A stretch of 64,000 nt of DNA from CAZPMT01 sp964587655 (GTDB lineage: Bacteria > Hydrogenedentota > Hydrogenedentia > Hydrogenedentales > SLHB01). Below the pieces are notes generated by a model. That model worked only from the letters and a program-made list of their open reading frames with translations, was not told the origin of the DNA and made no database searches. This document shows positions 45,201 through 52,174 of the stretch, piece by piece. Within the stretch, counting starts at the first letter, position 1; every line of letters begins with the position of its first letter. The DNA lies in the NCBI GenBank assembly GCA_964587655.1, contig CAZPMT010000007.1, forward strand, positions 29,369 to 93,368. Reading direction: 5' to 3'. Made by a program: the position numbers and the translations under genes.

Positions 45201-45567
45201 GTTCCTTCTCCTCGGCGGACTAGGACTCATCCTCGGCGCGGGCGGCGTCGGGATTGTAGTCTTACGCAACGTTCTCGAACGCCGCGCGGAAATGGGGCTG
45301 CTCCACGCCCTCGGCTACACGCGGTCAACCATGTTTCAAATCCTGTTCGCCGAAAACGGCTCGCTTGTCCTCGCCGGAATGTTCATCGGCATCCTTGCCG
45401 CAACCGCGGCGATCCTCCCCCTAGTCCTGTCCTCGCAAACAACCATTTCGCCAGGCCCTCAACTGACCCTTCTCCTGCTAATCATCACAACAAACGTCAT
45501 CAGCGTCGGCCTAATGCTATTCGCCAGCCTCCGAAAAGATCCCACCACCGCCCTCCGCGAAGAATGA
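42298..45567 (+). CDS. large FtsX/MacB-type ABC permease
   Basis: A 1089-residue membrane protein, much longer than a usual 400-residue LolC or 650-residue MacB. The first helix is at about residues 20-45, then a periplasmic domain, a cluster of helices around 485-620 (FGGLFVGMSMFLIAAALILLGLLYVFGLQQRASEIGVLLALG is the FtsX core), two more around 645-695, a second periplasmic domain, and a second FtsX core near 960-1080 (ERRAEMGLLHALG). It thus has two FtsX units in one chain, like YbbP/AttFG permeases. It closes the 31568-45567 cluster. Confidence 0.88.
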   Translation: MTPFRLVARGLMYHRRMHAGLLIGVVLACGILTGALLVGDSVAYSLREIATARLGRIAYAMDWGSRFFAQDLAKRLQENDSRIRPEAVLSLRGMASVPPGNDRAGNQINRVQVIGVDSGFWRFAEDASISVALGPQEAAVNEKTASALGIRPGDDLLLRVARYGTMPLDAPLSSREHELTVSSLVTVKAVLSDAQLGRFGLAANQATPYNVFVDRAWLQEQTQQTGLANLMLAGDETALNDLGAALDRSWDLDDAGLRLRTHPPATVQLESARIFIDEEAVRAAMDIPGAQQTLTYLVNSISKGERMTPYSFVEAGPVSPDVRDDEVVISQWLADQLQAVPGDALDMAYFQLLPTNAFAERQTTFKVRSVIPMDALAIERDLAPMFPGLSDVENCRDWSIGMPMDQKRLSDPANEAYWRQYGQTPKLLTTLKVGQDMWASRFGAVTAVRFSGYGEPELRKILRDKISADKLGLRFVPVRQIALDAVAQATDFGGLFVGMSMFLIAAALILLGLLYVFGLQQRASEIGVLLALGFSRRRVRSLFLLEACPTAFLGAVIGAGAGVAYARVLLAGLTRLWPAAVAGTDIRFHVEPASVLIGTSAALVCAFLIVLWTLWRGMRHSARELITTDFSSDAAFPTSGKRLWVLLLPSISLALAAAIAVNVWLTNPSTFIESFFTVGTLLMLAGLGYYAWLLTYLSRRSSFRRPRLWKVAITNLARRRGRSLSVAGLTACGCFLVFSVSSMQENLALHADERSSGTGGFALVADTTVPIVAAATDLRETLGIDAVPLRVRDGDDAGCLNLNRATTPRLFGVNPQTLATLGAFVPAQSGDGLWDLLDRPLRGGFIPAIVGDANTALWGLKKKTGLTNGDVLPYRDEAGREFKLKLVGQLPMRLSVFQGSILISDAAFTRFFPSEAGFRAFLIDAPPGKAPEIAAVLNRTFERFGMQAVPALQRLQEFYAVEATYLAMFLLLGGLGLILGAGGVGIVVLRNVLERRAEMGLLHALGYTRSTMFQILFAENGSLVLAGMFIGILAATAAILPLVLSSQTTISPGPQLTLLLLIITTNVISVGLMLFASLRKDPTTALREE

Positions 45568-46055
45568 CCGTCCAACAATACCAGAACCAGGAAAACGCCG
45601 ACCCGGACGACAGAGCCCGACAAGGACGGACGCCGGCGATTCACCCTCAAACTAATCCGTGCTATAATCCTAGATGTGGCAGTCAAGAGTGAACGTGCTT
45701 CCCGAAATGGTGGACGGCGTGGACTTTGTGGACGACGTGGACGCCGAAAAGGATCACCTGCAGGGTTGCGTCCACTTTGTCCACTACTTGGACAAGCCCA
45801 ACTGTCTCCAATTGCCAAATCTAGGATAATCAGTCTGAAGTCTCTCTATAGACATGCCGCGACGCCGTGCAATTCGACGAAGACGCGCCCGAATACCGGG
45901 GACGCTGGGAGGGGAAACACGGGTGGCGTCCCCGTCCCCGGAGTGTTCCCCATGTCCGGTGCGTTAACACTAGGACAAGCGTTCAGTAACTGAGGACGGC
46001 AGCGCGAATGTACCGGTGGTGTTATGCAATACTGGGCGTTTATTCCAGTTAGCAG
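45568..46055. other. repeat-rich intergenic stretch
   Basis: No convincing gene. A plus-strand open frame at 45676-45993 is compositionally odd and is made of the repeats. It contains GTGGAC units at about 45710-45742 and GTCCAC units at about 45768-45783, which could pair. A consensus extended -10 box lies at 45660. The stretch ends in the remains of a transposase gene. Confidence 0.5.
45660..45668 (+). promoter_or_regulatory. consensus extended -10 box
   Basis: TG-C-TATAAT, a perfect extended -10. No believable gene follows within 300 bases, so this may be a relic or may drive a small RNA. Confidence 0.45.
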
Positions 46056-46493
46056 TCAAAGTGAGCTAATGATCCAATCCCATCCTGTAAGAGACTTGAG
46101 CGCATCGTGCGAGTGCTGCATTCTGTGGATGCCGCGTCGTAACTGTTGTGTGGCGGCGGGTAGCGAATCGAACACTCGGTTGGCAAACTCTTTTTCCCGC
46201 AAATCGTCCCACCGCAATTCGGCGGGATTGAGTTCCGGCGAATACGGCGGCAGCGGGAGAAGGTACATGTTTTCGGGCACGACCAGTTATTTGCCGCGAT
46301 GCGAAGGCGCTCCATCGAGAACCATGATGATGTATTCGCGAGCGTGGACTCTGGCGACACGGGCCAGGAAGCGGCTCATGGTCTAGGTGTCCATGCGGGA
46401 AGCGACCATCGTGTTGAGCTTTCCGTCTTGGGGAGATACGGCGGCGTATGCATAGACGAACTCTCTCACGAGGGCCAAGCCGATAACCGGACG
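46056..46493 (-). pseudogene. IS630-type transposase remnant
   Basis: The minus-strand frame encodes the later part of an IS630/Tc1 DDE transposase: VREFVYAYAAVSPQDG, then MVLDGAPSHRG with the second aspartate, and LPPYSPELNPAELRWDDLREKEF with the third acid. Two in-frame stops interrupt it (one after SRMDT, one after SHRGK) and the N-terminal DNA-binding part and first aspartate are absent. It is dead and is joined directly to a YhiN fragment. Confidence 0.8.
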
Positions 46494-46682
46494 CGCGCCG
46501 TGATAGTGGGTCGAATCCAGCCGCCGGTTGGACAGGTTACAGCGGCCGTTGCCTGTCGCCAACAGCTTCTTGCCGACGCGCTGCATGCGTTCCAACACGG
46601 TGACACAGGCGCCGTTGCGCGCCGCCATGATGGCCGCGACCAGTCCTGACGCGCCGCCGCCTATGATGATAATGTGTTTCAT
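46494..46682 (-). pseudogene. N-terminal fragment of a YhiN/HI0933-type flavoprotein
   Basis: About 63 residues starting MKHIIIIGGGASGLVAAIMAA, with the FAD dinucleotide loop, then VLERMQRVGKKLLATGNGRCNLSN, the signature of the HI0933/YhiN oxidoreductases. A GGAG ribosome site precedes the ATG. The frame then runs straight into transposase sequence, so the gene was cut by the IS630-type insertion; the other 340 or so residues are not on the far side. Confidence 0.75.
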
Positions 46683-46758
46683 GAGTGCTCCGGGTGTCTC
46701 CCCAAACCTGATAATTCAAGAGCTGATTCCATGCGCGGAACCCGCGACCCACGTACCC

Positions 46759-47457
46759 TCAGTGAAGCATTCGAAGATGTCTCAGCACGTCACCAATGGA
46801 ATCCACGCCCGGCAGCATGACTTGCATAACTAGGCCCGCCACAATGAATGTCACGATCACAGTAAAGAACGGTAACCACGTCTTGCGTATCACGCTCCGT
46901 ACCCACGATGGCTGGCCAACCGCCTTCAGACGGCGATAGAGGCCGACACTCAGCGCCCCATCCAGCAAGACTTCCGCGAACAGGCTGGGCGCGATGAAGA
47001 TCACGTACACGGAAGCTACAACTGCGGCCGCGGCGATGACCACCAACGCCACGACTAACAGGAGATCATCCAAGTCAAGAGCGCCTGCTGCGTCCACTGC
47101 AGCCTCTCCGCTGCCACCTCCCGCGCCTCCGGGCAAATCAATTGATGCGAGGTCAAGGAGGTCGGTGGCGTCACAGAAGCCTTCAACCACATCTCTTGAC
47201 TTTGCACGGCTACGGTGAAACAGGAGCCAAATCCACACGGAGAAAAGAAAGACGAGATAGGCTACGCCTACGGCAAGCCCATAACGCAACCACATCAATG
47301 AGAGGCCAAAATACAGGAGGAGACCAGAGGTGAGAATCCCTGCGATACCGGTCACGATCACGATGATGGCCATCTGAACACGCGCGGCGCTCTTGCGCTG
47401 GAGCAGCCTCCGGAGCCGCCCTATAGCACGCTCACGGACGTTGATTTGAGCTTTCAT
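46759..47457 (-). CDS. hypothetical multi-pass membrane protein
   Basis: A 232-residue protein with about four or five hydrophobic segments (AIIVIVTGIAGILTSGLLLYF; YGLAVGVAYLVFLFSVWIWLLF; LLLVVALVVIAAAAVVASVYVIFIA; FFTVIVTFIVAGLVMQVML) and a Gly/Ala/Asp-rich loop of about 35 residues in the middle (SIDLPGGAGGGSGEAAVDAAG). The N-terminus is basic and helical. No family is recognised. The ATG at 47457 has GGAGA seven bases upstream; an ATG 12 bases further up is in frame. Confidence 0.65.
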   Translation of the reverse strand: MKAQINVRERAIGRLRRLLQRKSAARVQMAIIVIVTGIAGILTSGLLLYFGLSLMWLRYGLAVGVAYLVFLFSVWIWLLFHRSRAKSRDVVEGFCDATDLLDLASIDLPGGAGGGSGEAAVDAAGALDLDDLLLVVALVVIAAAAVVASVYVIFIAPSLFAEVLLDGALSVGLYRRLKAVGQPSWVRSVIRKTWLPFFTVIVTFIVAGLVMQVMLPGVDSIGDVLRHLRMLH

Positions 47458-47717
47458 GGTCGTCTCCATGTATAGCGCCGGCTTGTCCATCCCTAGTTGT
47501 TATGATCTGCTCAAAATGCAAGGAATTCAAACCTCTTCTGGATGAGCGCGATCCGCGAGAAGGACCGCTTGCAGAGACGATGTTCAATAGAGCAGACTTC
47601 GGATGCGAATGAGGCGCTCACCAGAGTGCGGGCCAAGCAGGATCTTGCGGCTGTACACCACAGTCATGGGAAATTGTCCCGGTCTCCGTGTAGCCACTCT
47701 GAAAAAGGAGAGAAGAT
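47458..47717. other. divergent intergenic region with a possible 36-codon frame
   Basis: A plus-strand frame at 47502-47612 reads MICSKCKEFKPLLDERD to CE and starts within an extended -10-like TG-T-TATGAT (47498-47506). It has no ribosome site and may be a fragment. The leader of the glycosidase gene at 47718 covers the rest; an AAAGGAGAG ribosome site precedes that gene. Confidence 0.35.
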
Positions 47718-50078
47718 ATGACGGCTTATGCGGCGTTTGTTGTCCTTGTATTTGGTCAGGTGGCCGGACCAAGAGCGACGGTCGTCGCGGAGCAGCAGGG
47801 CATGGTAAGCCTGCAGAACGATCAATGCCGTATCGCATTCGACCGCGCCAACGGCGCATTGCGCGGCATCGCCAACCTGCCCTTGAACGACGAGTGTCTC
47901 AAGGAAGGCAAGTCCGATGGGATGCCGTTCCGCATCTACCTGGATTTCACGAAAGAGTATGAACTGGGCGACAACCCAGCCGCGATTAGCAGGACCACGC
48001 TGCAACCGTCCACGTGCCGTCTGACGAGCGTACAACCGGAAGACGGGGCGCTGACTCTCGAATACGAAGGCCATGCGTTAGCGATGCGCCTGCGTGTGGC
48101 GTTGGAGGAGCGCACGGGCGTTTCGGAATGGACGCTCCGCATCAGAAATACCGGCACGGAGCCTCGGCAGATTCTCCCGTGTTTTCCCTGTCTGAGCGGT
48201 GTGCGTCTCGGCCCCGATGCGTCGGGCAATCTGGCCACGGTGATGAATCAGGCGGGGATGATCGGGCCGGCCTGGAAACACCACGGCGGCGTGGTGGGGA
48301 ACGGGTTCCAAATGTCGATGCAGTGGCACGCGATCTGTGATCCTGCGACGCGAAGCGCGTTGGCCCTCATCATCATGGACCCTGACGCTAGGGCAAAACA
48401 GCTCGCCCTGGAACAGCCCGACATTTCGTTGCGCTATTTTCCGCCCGTGACGCTTGCGCCCGGGGCCGCCATCGACCTGCCGCCCGTGAAACTGCTTGTC
48501 TACAGCGGCAACTGGCGTCCGGCGGCCCGCGCCTACCGCGCCTGGTACGACAACGCATTCAAGCATGCGACGCCGCCCGCGTGGTTCGATGACATGGCCG
48601 CGTGGGACGGCCGCCATTTCAAGAAGGCGGGGCCCGGCATAAAAGCGGACTATGGCGGCCAATTCGTGCTCGATAGCTTCCGCGAACTGCCTGGCGCGGT
48701 CCTGCGCGCTCCAGTGGACAATATCGAGTACGCGTTTTTCAGCCGCGGTTCGATGCTTTACGGCAAGCACACCGACGGCGACAACATCATCCGCGAGGAC
48801 TTGGGCGGTCCGGAGGCGATGCGGGACGGAATTGCGGGCGTACGCCGGCTGGGATTGCGCACTACGCTGTACATAGAAGGATACATCGTCCATGAAGAGA
48901 GCGACCTGGCCAAATCGGGCAAGGCTGAACGGTGGTCCGTCATGCACAAGGACGGCGGCATCGAGGGTTCGTACACCGGCCAAGGTTTCCTGCACATGTG
49001 TCCCGGCTGCGTCGAGTGGCAGGATCACCTCGCCTCGACGGCGGCGCGGCTCCTGCGCGAAACGGGCGCCGACGGCGTGCGTCTCGATTCGCTGGGGTTC
49101 TACTTCCTGCCGTGCTACAACCCCGCGCACGGGCATGAGACGCCGTTTGGCTGTAACGAATGGATGAAGCAATTGCTTGCGAAGGTGCAAGACGCGGCGC
49201 TTGCGGTCAACCCGGATGCGTTGCTGACCACCGAAGGGCCCGTAGATTGGTACGGTGAGTGGTTTCACGGCGCGCTGACGCAGGTGTATCCGCGAGACCT
49301 GCCGTTGATGCGGCTCGCCGTAGCGCCATACCGCCCCTGCGTATACGCCCCCGCAGGTCCGGTGTGGGGGAGCATTTCGGGGTTGGCGGGCGGGCGGACA
49401 TGCTGGGAGGAGGATTTGGAGGACCTCGAAGCCAACTGGCTGTGTGCGCGTTTTCCTGTGCACAAAGCGCTGATCATGGGTGACGTGACTGACAAAGACC
49501 CCGAGGCGTCCGACCCGGAAATCGTCACGCGAGCATTCAACGGCGATGGCTACTGGGTAGTCGTCGCGGTCCGCCCGGCATGCCAGGATCCGTTTGCGTG
49601 GCCCGCGCCCACTTCTACCGGACTATCCGCACAGCGCAAGGAGTACACGGTGTCGCTGGATGACTTGCCCTGGCCCACGTTCGAGGCTTCGCTGTGCGAC
49701 ATCGAAACACTGGCATGGAAACCGCTCGAATTGGAACGCGAGGGCGATTCGGTTCGCATGCGACTCAATTCAAACTGGGCACTGATTGTGTTGTCTCCGG
49801 CCGACGGTCCGCCGATCATCGACGTTGCCCCATTGCCAACGGCTGCGCCGGGAGATCGTGTCACCCTGAGACTTTCGACCGTGGCGGGCGATCGGCAGGA
49901 GGGGGATCCGCTTTCGGTTTCTCTTAGCGCACCAGGGTTGACGATCGAGCCGGCCACCGCTACTGTGCCCGGTGAATCCGCCGTGAAGGTCCCGCCGGAC
50001 GCGCTTCCGGGTTTCTACTCGGTAACAGTTTCCGGGCGGCAGGTGTTGGGCGCCAAGCGGTTCCTGCGAGTAAAATGA
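47718..50078 (+). CDS. DUF6259-type glycoside hydrolase, exported
   Basis: A 786-residue protein with a short signal-like start (AYAAFVVLVFGQVAG). An N-terminal beta-sandwich (about 30-280) precedes a TIM barrel in which GADGVRLDSLGF resembles the nucleophile strand of clan GH-D/GH31 enzymes and LLTTEGPVDWYGE could give the acid. A C-terminal beta domain ends LGAKRFLRVK. It shares this layout with the gene at 54985. The substrate is unknown; carbohydrate breakdown fits its neighbours. Its last 32 coding bases and the following 16 bases are repeated at 52126. Confidence 0.75.
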   Translation: MTAYAAFVVLVFGQVAGPRATVVAEQQGMVSLQNDQCRIAFDRANGALRGIANLPLNDECLKEGKSDGMPFRIYLDFTKEYELGDNPAAISRTTLQPSTCRLTSVQPEDGALTLEYEGHALAMRLRVALEERTGVSEWTLRIRNTGTEPRQILPCFPCLSGVRLGPDASGNLATVMNQAGMIGPAWKHHGGVVGNGFQMSMQWHAICDPATRSALALIIMDPDARAKQLALEQPDISLRYFPPVTLAPGAAIDLPPVKLLVYSGNWRPAARAYRAWYDNAFKHATPPAWFDDMAAWDGRHFKKAGPGIKADYGGQFVLDSFRELPGAVLRAPVDNIEYAFFSRGSMLYGKHTDGDNIIREDLGGPEAMRDGIAGVRRLGLRTTLYIEGYIVHEESDLAKSGKAERWSVMHKDGGIEGSYTGQGFLHMCPGCVEWQDHLASTAARLLRETGADGVRLDSLGFYFLPCYNPAHGHETPFGCNEWMKQLLAKVQDAALAVNPDALLTTEGPVDWYGEWFHGALTQVYPRDLPLMRLAVAPYRPCVYAPAGPVWGSISGLAGGRTCWEEDLEDLEANWLCARFPVHKALIMGDVTDKDPEASDPEIVTRAFNGDGYWVVVAVRPACQDPFAWPAPTSTGLSAQRKEYTVSLDDLPWPTFEASLCDIETLAWKPLELEREGDSVRMRLNSNWALIVLSPADGPPIIDVAPLPTAAPGDRVTLRLSTVAGDRQEGDPLSVSLSAPGLTIEPATATVPGESAVKVPPDALPGFYSVTVSGRQVLGAKRFLRVK

Positions 50079-50094
50079 CAAGGACGTTTTCATG
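50047..50094 (+). repeat. 48-bp duplicated gene junction, copy 1
   Basis: Covers the end of the glycosidase gene (GAKRFLRVK and stop), an AAGGA ribosome site and an ATG. It matches 52126-52173 at 44 of 48 positions. After this ATG the sequence runs directly into the dispersed repeat region instead of a gene. Confidence 0.8.
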
Positions 50095-50111
50095 TGGAAA
50101 AGCAGGGAAGT

Positions 50112-50135
50112 AAAAGTAGGGACAGTAACCCATTT
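50112..50135 (-). repeat. dispersed 24-26 bp repeat, copy 1 (inverted)
   Basis: Reverse complement of AAATGGGTTACTG-TCCCTACTTTT. It pairs with the copy at 50180 across a 44-base spacer to form a long inverted repeat. Confidence 0.8.
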
Positions 50136-50179
50136 TCTGCCGGATACTACCCGTCCGTACTGGGTGTCTCGGACTCAGG

Positions 50180-50205
50180 AAATGGGTTACTGTCCCTACT
50201 TTTCC
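50180..50205 (+). repeat. dispersed 24-26 bp repeat, copy 2
   Basis: AAATGGGTTACTG-TCCCTACTTTTCC. Its minus strand contains GGAAAAGTAG, which supplies the stop codon of the GH5-like gene. Confidence 0.8.
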
Positions 50206-51623
50206 CAATAGCCGCCGTTCTGGTAGGCGCCATCGTCGCGAAGGATGCGCGGGCTGGCGCTGTGGGGAACGGTGGCCCCTTTGTCGCGGCCAACTTCAGT
50301 TTGCGCGTCCGAACCCGTCGGCGAAATGCCCTGACAGTATCGGTTGAAAACATCGTGCCCCGGTCGCAGCGAGCCGTCCATGTTGATGAACGCCATGTAG
50401 CTGGCTGAACTGGCCACGCCGAGCGGGCTGAACTGGGGCCGGTGCAGGTCGGCCACCAGGCTCTCGTGGAGGGCGTGGGCCAGAAAGCCGACCTGCTGTT
50501 GCGCGAGCGCGCCGCAGTCGCTTTCAATGGTCACCGCTCGACTGGCGTCGTCGAGCGCGCCCCAGCAGCATTCGGTCGCCAGCAGGGCCTTGCCGTGCTC
50601 ACGGGCGAAGGCCGTCAACGGCTCCCACGGCACCTTCGACGCGAAGTAGGGATGAATCATCAGCACGTCGCTGAACGGCTCGACCGGTTTCAACTGCCCC
50701 AAAGAGGCGGCGACGCTCACCCCGATGGGCTGCCTGGCGCCGAGGGCCTTGGCGGTCTGATACGTGTGCTGCAGCCACTCCAGGTAAGCCTCGCCGCCGT
50801 TGTTGAACGGCTCGTTGCAGAGGTCCCAAGCCAGAATCCGCGAGTCCTCCGCGTGGGCCTTGAACATCGCGTCCAAGAAGGGCCGAAACACGTAGTTGGA
50901 TGCCTGCCCCTGCTTGCCGTAACTGCTGAACCAATAGCCGATCATCTCCCGCGAGACGCCGCCGAAGTCAGGAATACTGTGCCAGTCGTTGAACAACGTC
51001 GGGATGGCGCGCAACCGATGCTTCTGACAACTCTGGAGCACCGCTTCGAAATTGCGTGTGAAGAGCGCGGGATCCTTCAAGAACGGATCGTGCGAGAGCC
51101 ACAGCCGCACCGTGTTGATCTGCGGGAAGTATTTGCGTCCCAACCCGAGTTCCCGGTCCACCGCCGCGGCGTCGAACTTGTCTATCCAGATCTCAACTGC
51201 GGTTCGGCCGAAACTGGGCTGGTAGTTGAATCCGCGAACGTCGCGCCAACGCTCTTGCTCGCGCTGAAAGCGGGTGGTTGGCTCGGCGGCGAAGGTTGTG
51301 CTTGCGAATGCCCCCCAGCAGGCCAGGTCCGTGTGGTGGTGATAGGTCCAGCCGGGCTGCTCGCCTTGCTCGGTTCGGAACAGGGCGGAGGGCTTGCGAT
51401 TGGCCCTATAGACCTGGATGTTCTGCACCCCCGGGCTGTACATCAACCCGCCATCAGGTGCTTTCGGGTCCGGTAGGGCCGGCCCCTCGTAGACCACGGG
51501 CATTTCGGGACTGCCGGGTTTTGGTTCTGCCTCCGGAGCGAGTACGGCCGCCAGGCAAGTGAGCGTGGTGGCCAGGATTTGCCAGCCAACACGCGGCTTT
51601 GTAATGAGCGGAGATCGAGCCAT
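50196..51623 (-). CDS. GH5-like (cellulase fold) glycoside hydrolase, secreted
   Basis: A 475-residue enzyme. A signal peptide (GWQILATTLTCLAAVLA) is followed by a (beta/alpha)8 domain with NTVRLWLSHDPF, the acid/base glutamate in ILAWDLCNEPFN and the nucleophile glutamate in KALLATECCWGALDD. The last 25 residues (DDGAYQNGGYW then Glu-Lys-stop) do not look like a GH5 ending; the final EK and stop come from the dispersed repeat, so the 3' end is probably replaced. I start at 51623 (GGAGG seven bases upstream); an in-frame ATG at 51698 also has AAAGGAG. It is opposite in strand to its neighbours. Confidence 0.8.
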   Translation of the reverse strand: MARSPLITKPRVGWQILATTLTCLAAVLAPEAEPKPGSPEMPVVYEGPALPDPKAPDGGLMYSPGVQNIQVYRANRKPSALFRTEQGEQPGWTYHHHTDLACWGAFASTTFAAEPTTRFQREQERWRDVRGFNYQPSFGRTAVEIWIDKFDAAAVDRELGLGRKYFPQINTVRLWLSHDPFLKDPALFTRNFEAVLQSCQKHRLRAIPTLFNDWHSIPDFGGVSREMIGYWFSSYGKQGQASNYVFRPFLDAMFKAHAEDSRILAWDLCNEPFNNGGEAYLEWLQHTYQTAKALGARQPIGVSVAASLGQLKPVEPFSDVLMIHPYFASKVPWEPLTAFAREHGKALLATECCWGALDDASRAVTIESDCGALAQQQVGFLAHALHESLVADLHRPQFSPLGVASSASYMAFINMDGSLRPGHDVFNRYCQGISPTGSDAQTEVGRDKGATVPHSASPRILRDDGAYQNGGYWEK

Positions 51624-51759
51624 AGGGGAACCTCCGAAAACGACTTTTCGGAGTTGGGTTGAGGGGGGCAGTTCGGTTTTCGGTGGGGCTGGTTCCATGG
51701 CGACTCCTTTGGTTGTGATTTCGTGATGGTTGTTTTTCCGTGGTTGATTGGTTTTTGGA

Positions 51760-51785
51760 AAATGGGTTACTGTCCCTACTTTTCC
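51760..51785 (+). repeat. dispersed 24-26 bp repeat, copy 3
   Basis: Identical over 26 bases to 50180-50205 and in the same orientation, so the two copies bracket the GH5-like gene as direct repeats. On the minus strand it supplies the stop codon of the DinB fragment. Confidence 0.8.
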
Positions 51786-51901
51786 ACTTTTCCCGTGGCC
51801 GGTTTCCAGACAAGCGCGTCGTCGTTGACGAGGTCCAGCAGTCCCTCCGTCGTTTCGTATGCGGCTTTGAGTTCCATCTCGAGCAATTCGGTCCAGTTCA
51901 T
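51776..51901 (-). pseudogene. truncated DinB-family protein
   Basis: A 41-codon frame beginning MNWTELLEMELKAAYETTEG and reaching LVWKPATG, the usual first helix of DinB/YfiT-like four-helix proteins. After PATG it runs into the dispersed repeat and stops within 5 codons. AAGGAG lies 10 bases before the ATG. About 110 residues are missing. Confidence 0.65.
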
Positions 51902-52069
51902 GTGACATCTCCTTCGCGCCTATTTCCCTCAACAAAGAGGCTCCAGCCACAGGCCATATTCTACTCTACGATCGGGTCTTCTCCAACTCGCGGCGCCCCT
52001 TTGCGTTTCCGGCACGATAAGACGTAAACTCGGGTGAGCAATGCGGGTCCCCGGATGGAAGGGGAGAAG

Positions 52070-52174
52070 ATGCATGTCGTCCTGACAGCATTTGGTTCGC
52101 GCGGAGACATACGGCCGCTTTTCGCTGGGCGCCAAGCGGTTCCTGCGGGTAAAATGACAAGGAAGTCTTTATGA
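52070..52174 (+). pseudogene. N-terminal stub of a GT28-like glycosyltransferase
   Basis: After a GGGGAGAAG ribosome site, an ATG opens a frame reading MHVVLTAFGSRGDIRPLFA, the characteristic start of GT1/GT28 sterol- or glycolipid-type glycosyltransferases. At base 52126 the sequence switches to the duplicated glycosidase tail and the frame ends after 34 codons. The switch falls at CTGGGC, where both parents could share bases. Confidence 0.65.
52126..52173 (+). repeat. 48-bp duplicated gene junction, copy 2
   Basis: Matches 50047-50094 at 44 of 48 positions, including the GAKRFLRVK codons, stop, AAGGA and ATG. Here the ATG is the start of the GH95-like gene. Confidence 0.8.

Noticed and set aside
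45676..45993. A 105-codon frame starting with GTG just after a perfect -10 box
   Set aside because: It has Arg/Gly-rich, repeat-derived composition, no ribosome site and no recognisable fold. It follows the GTGGAC repeats rather than codon structure.
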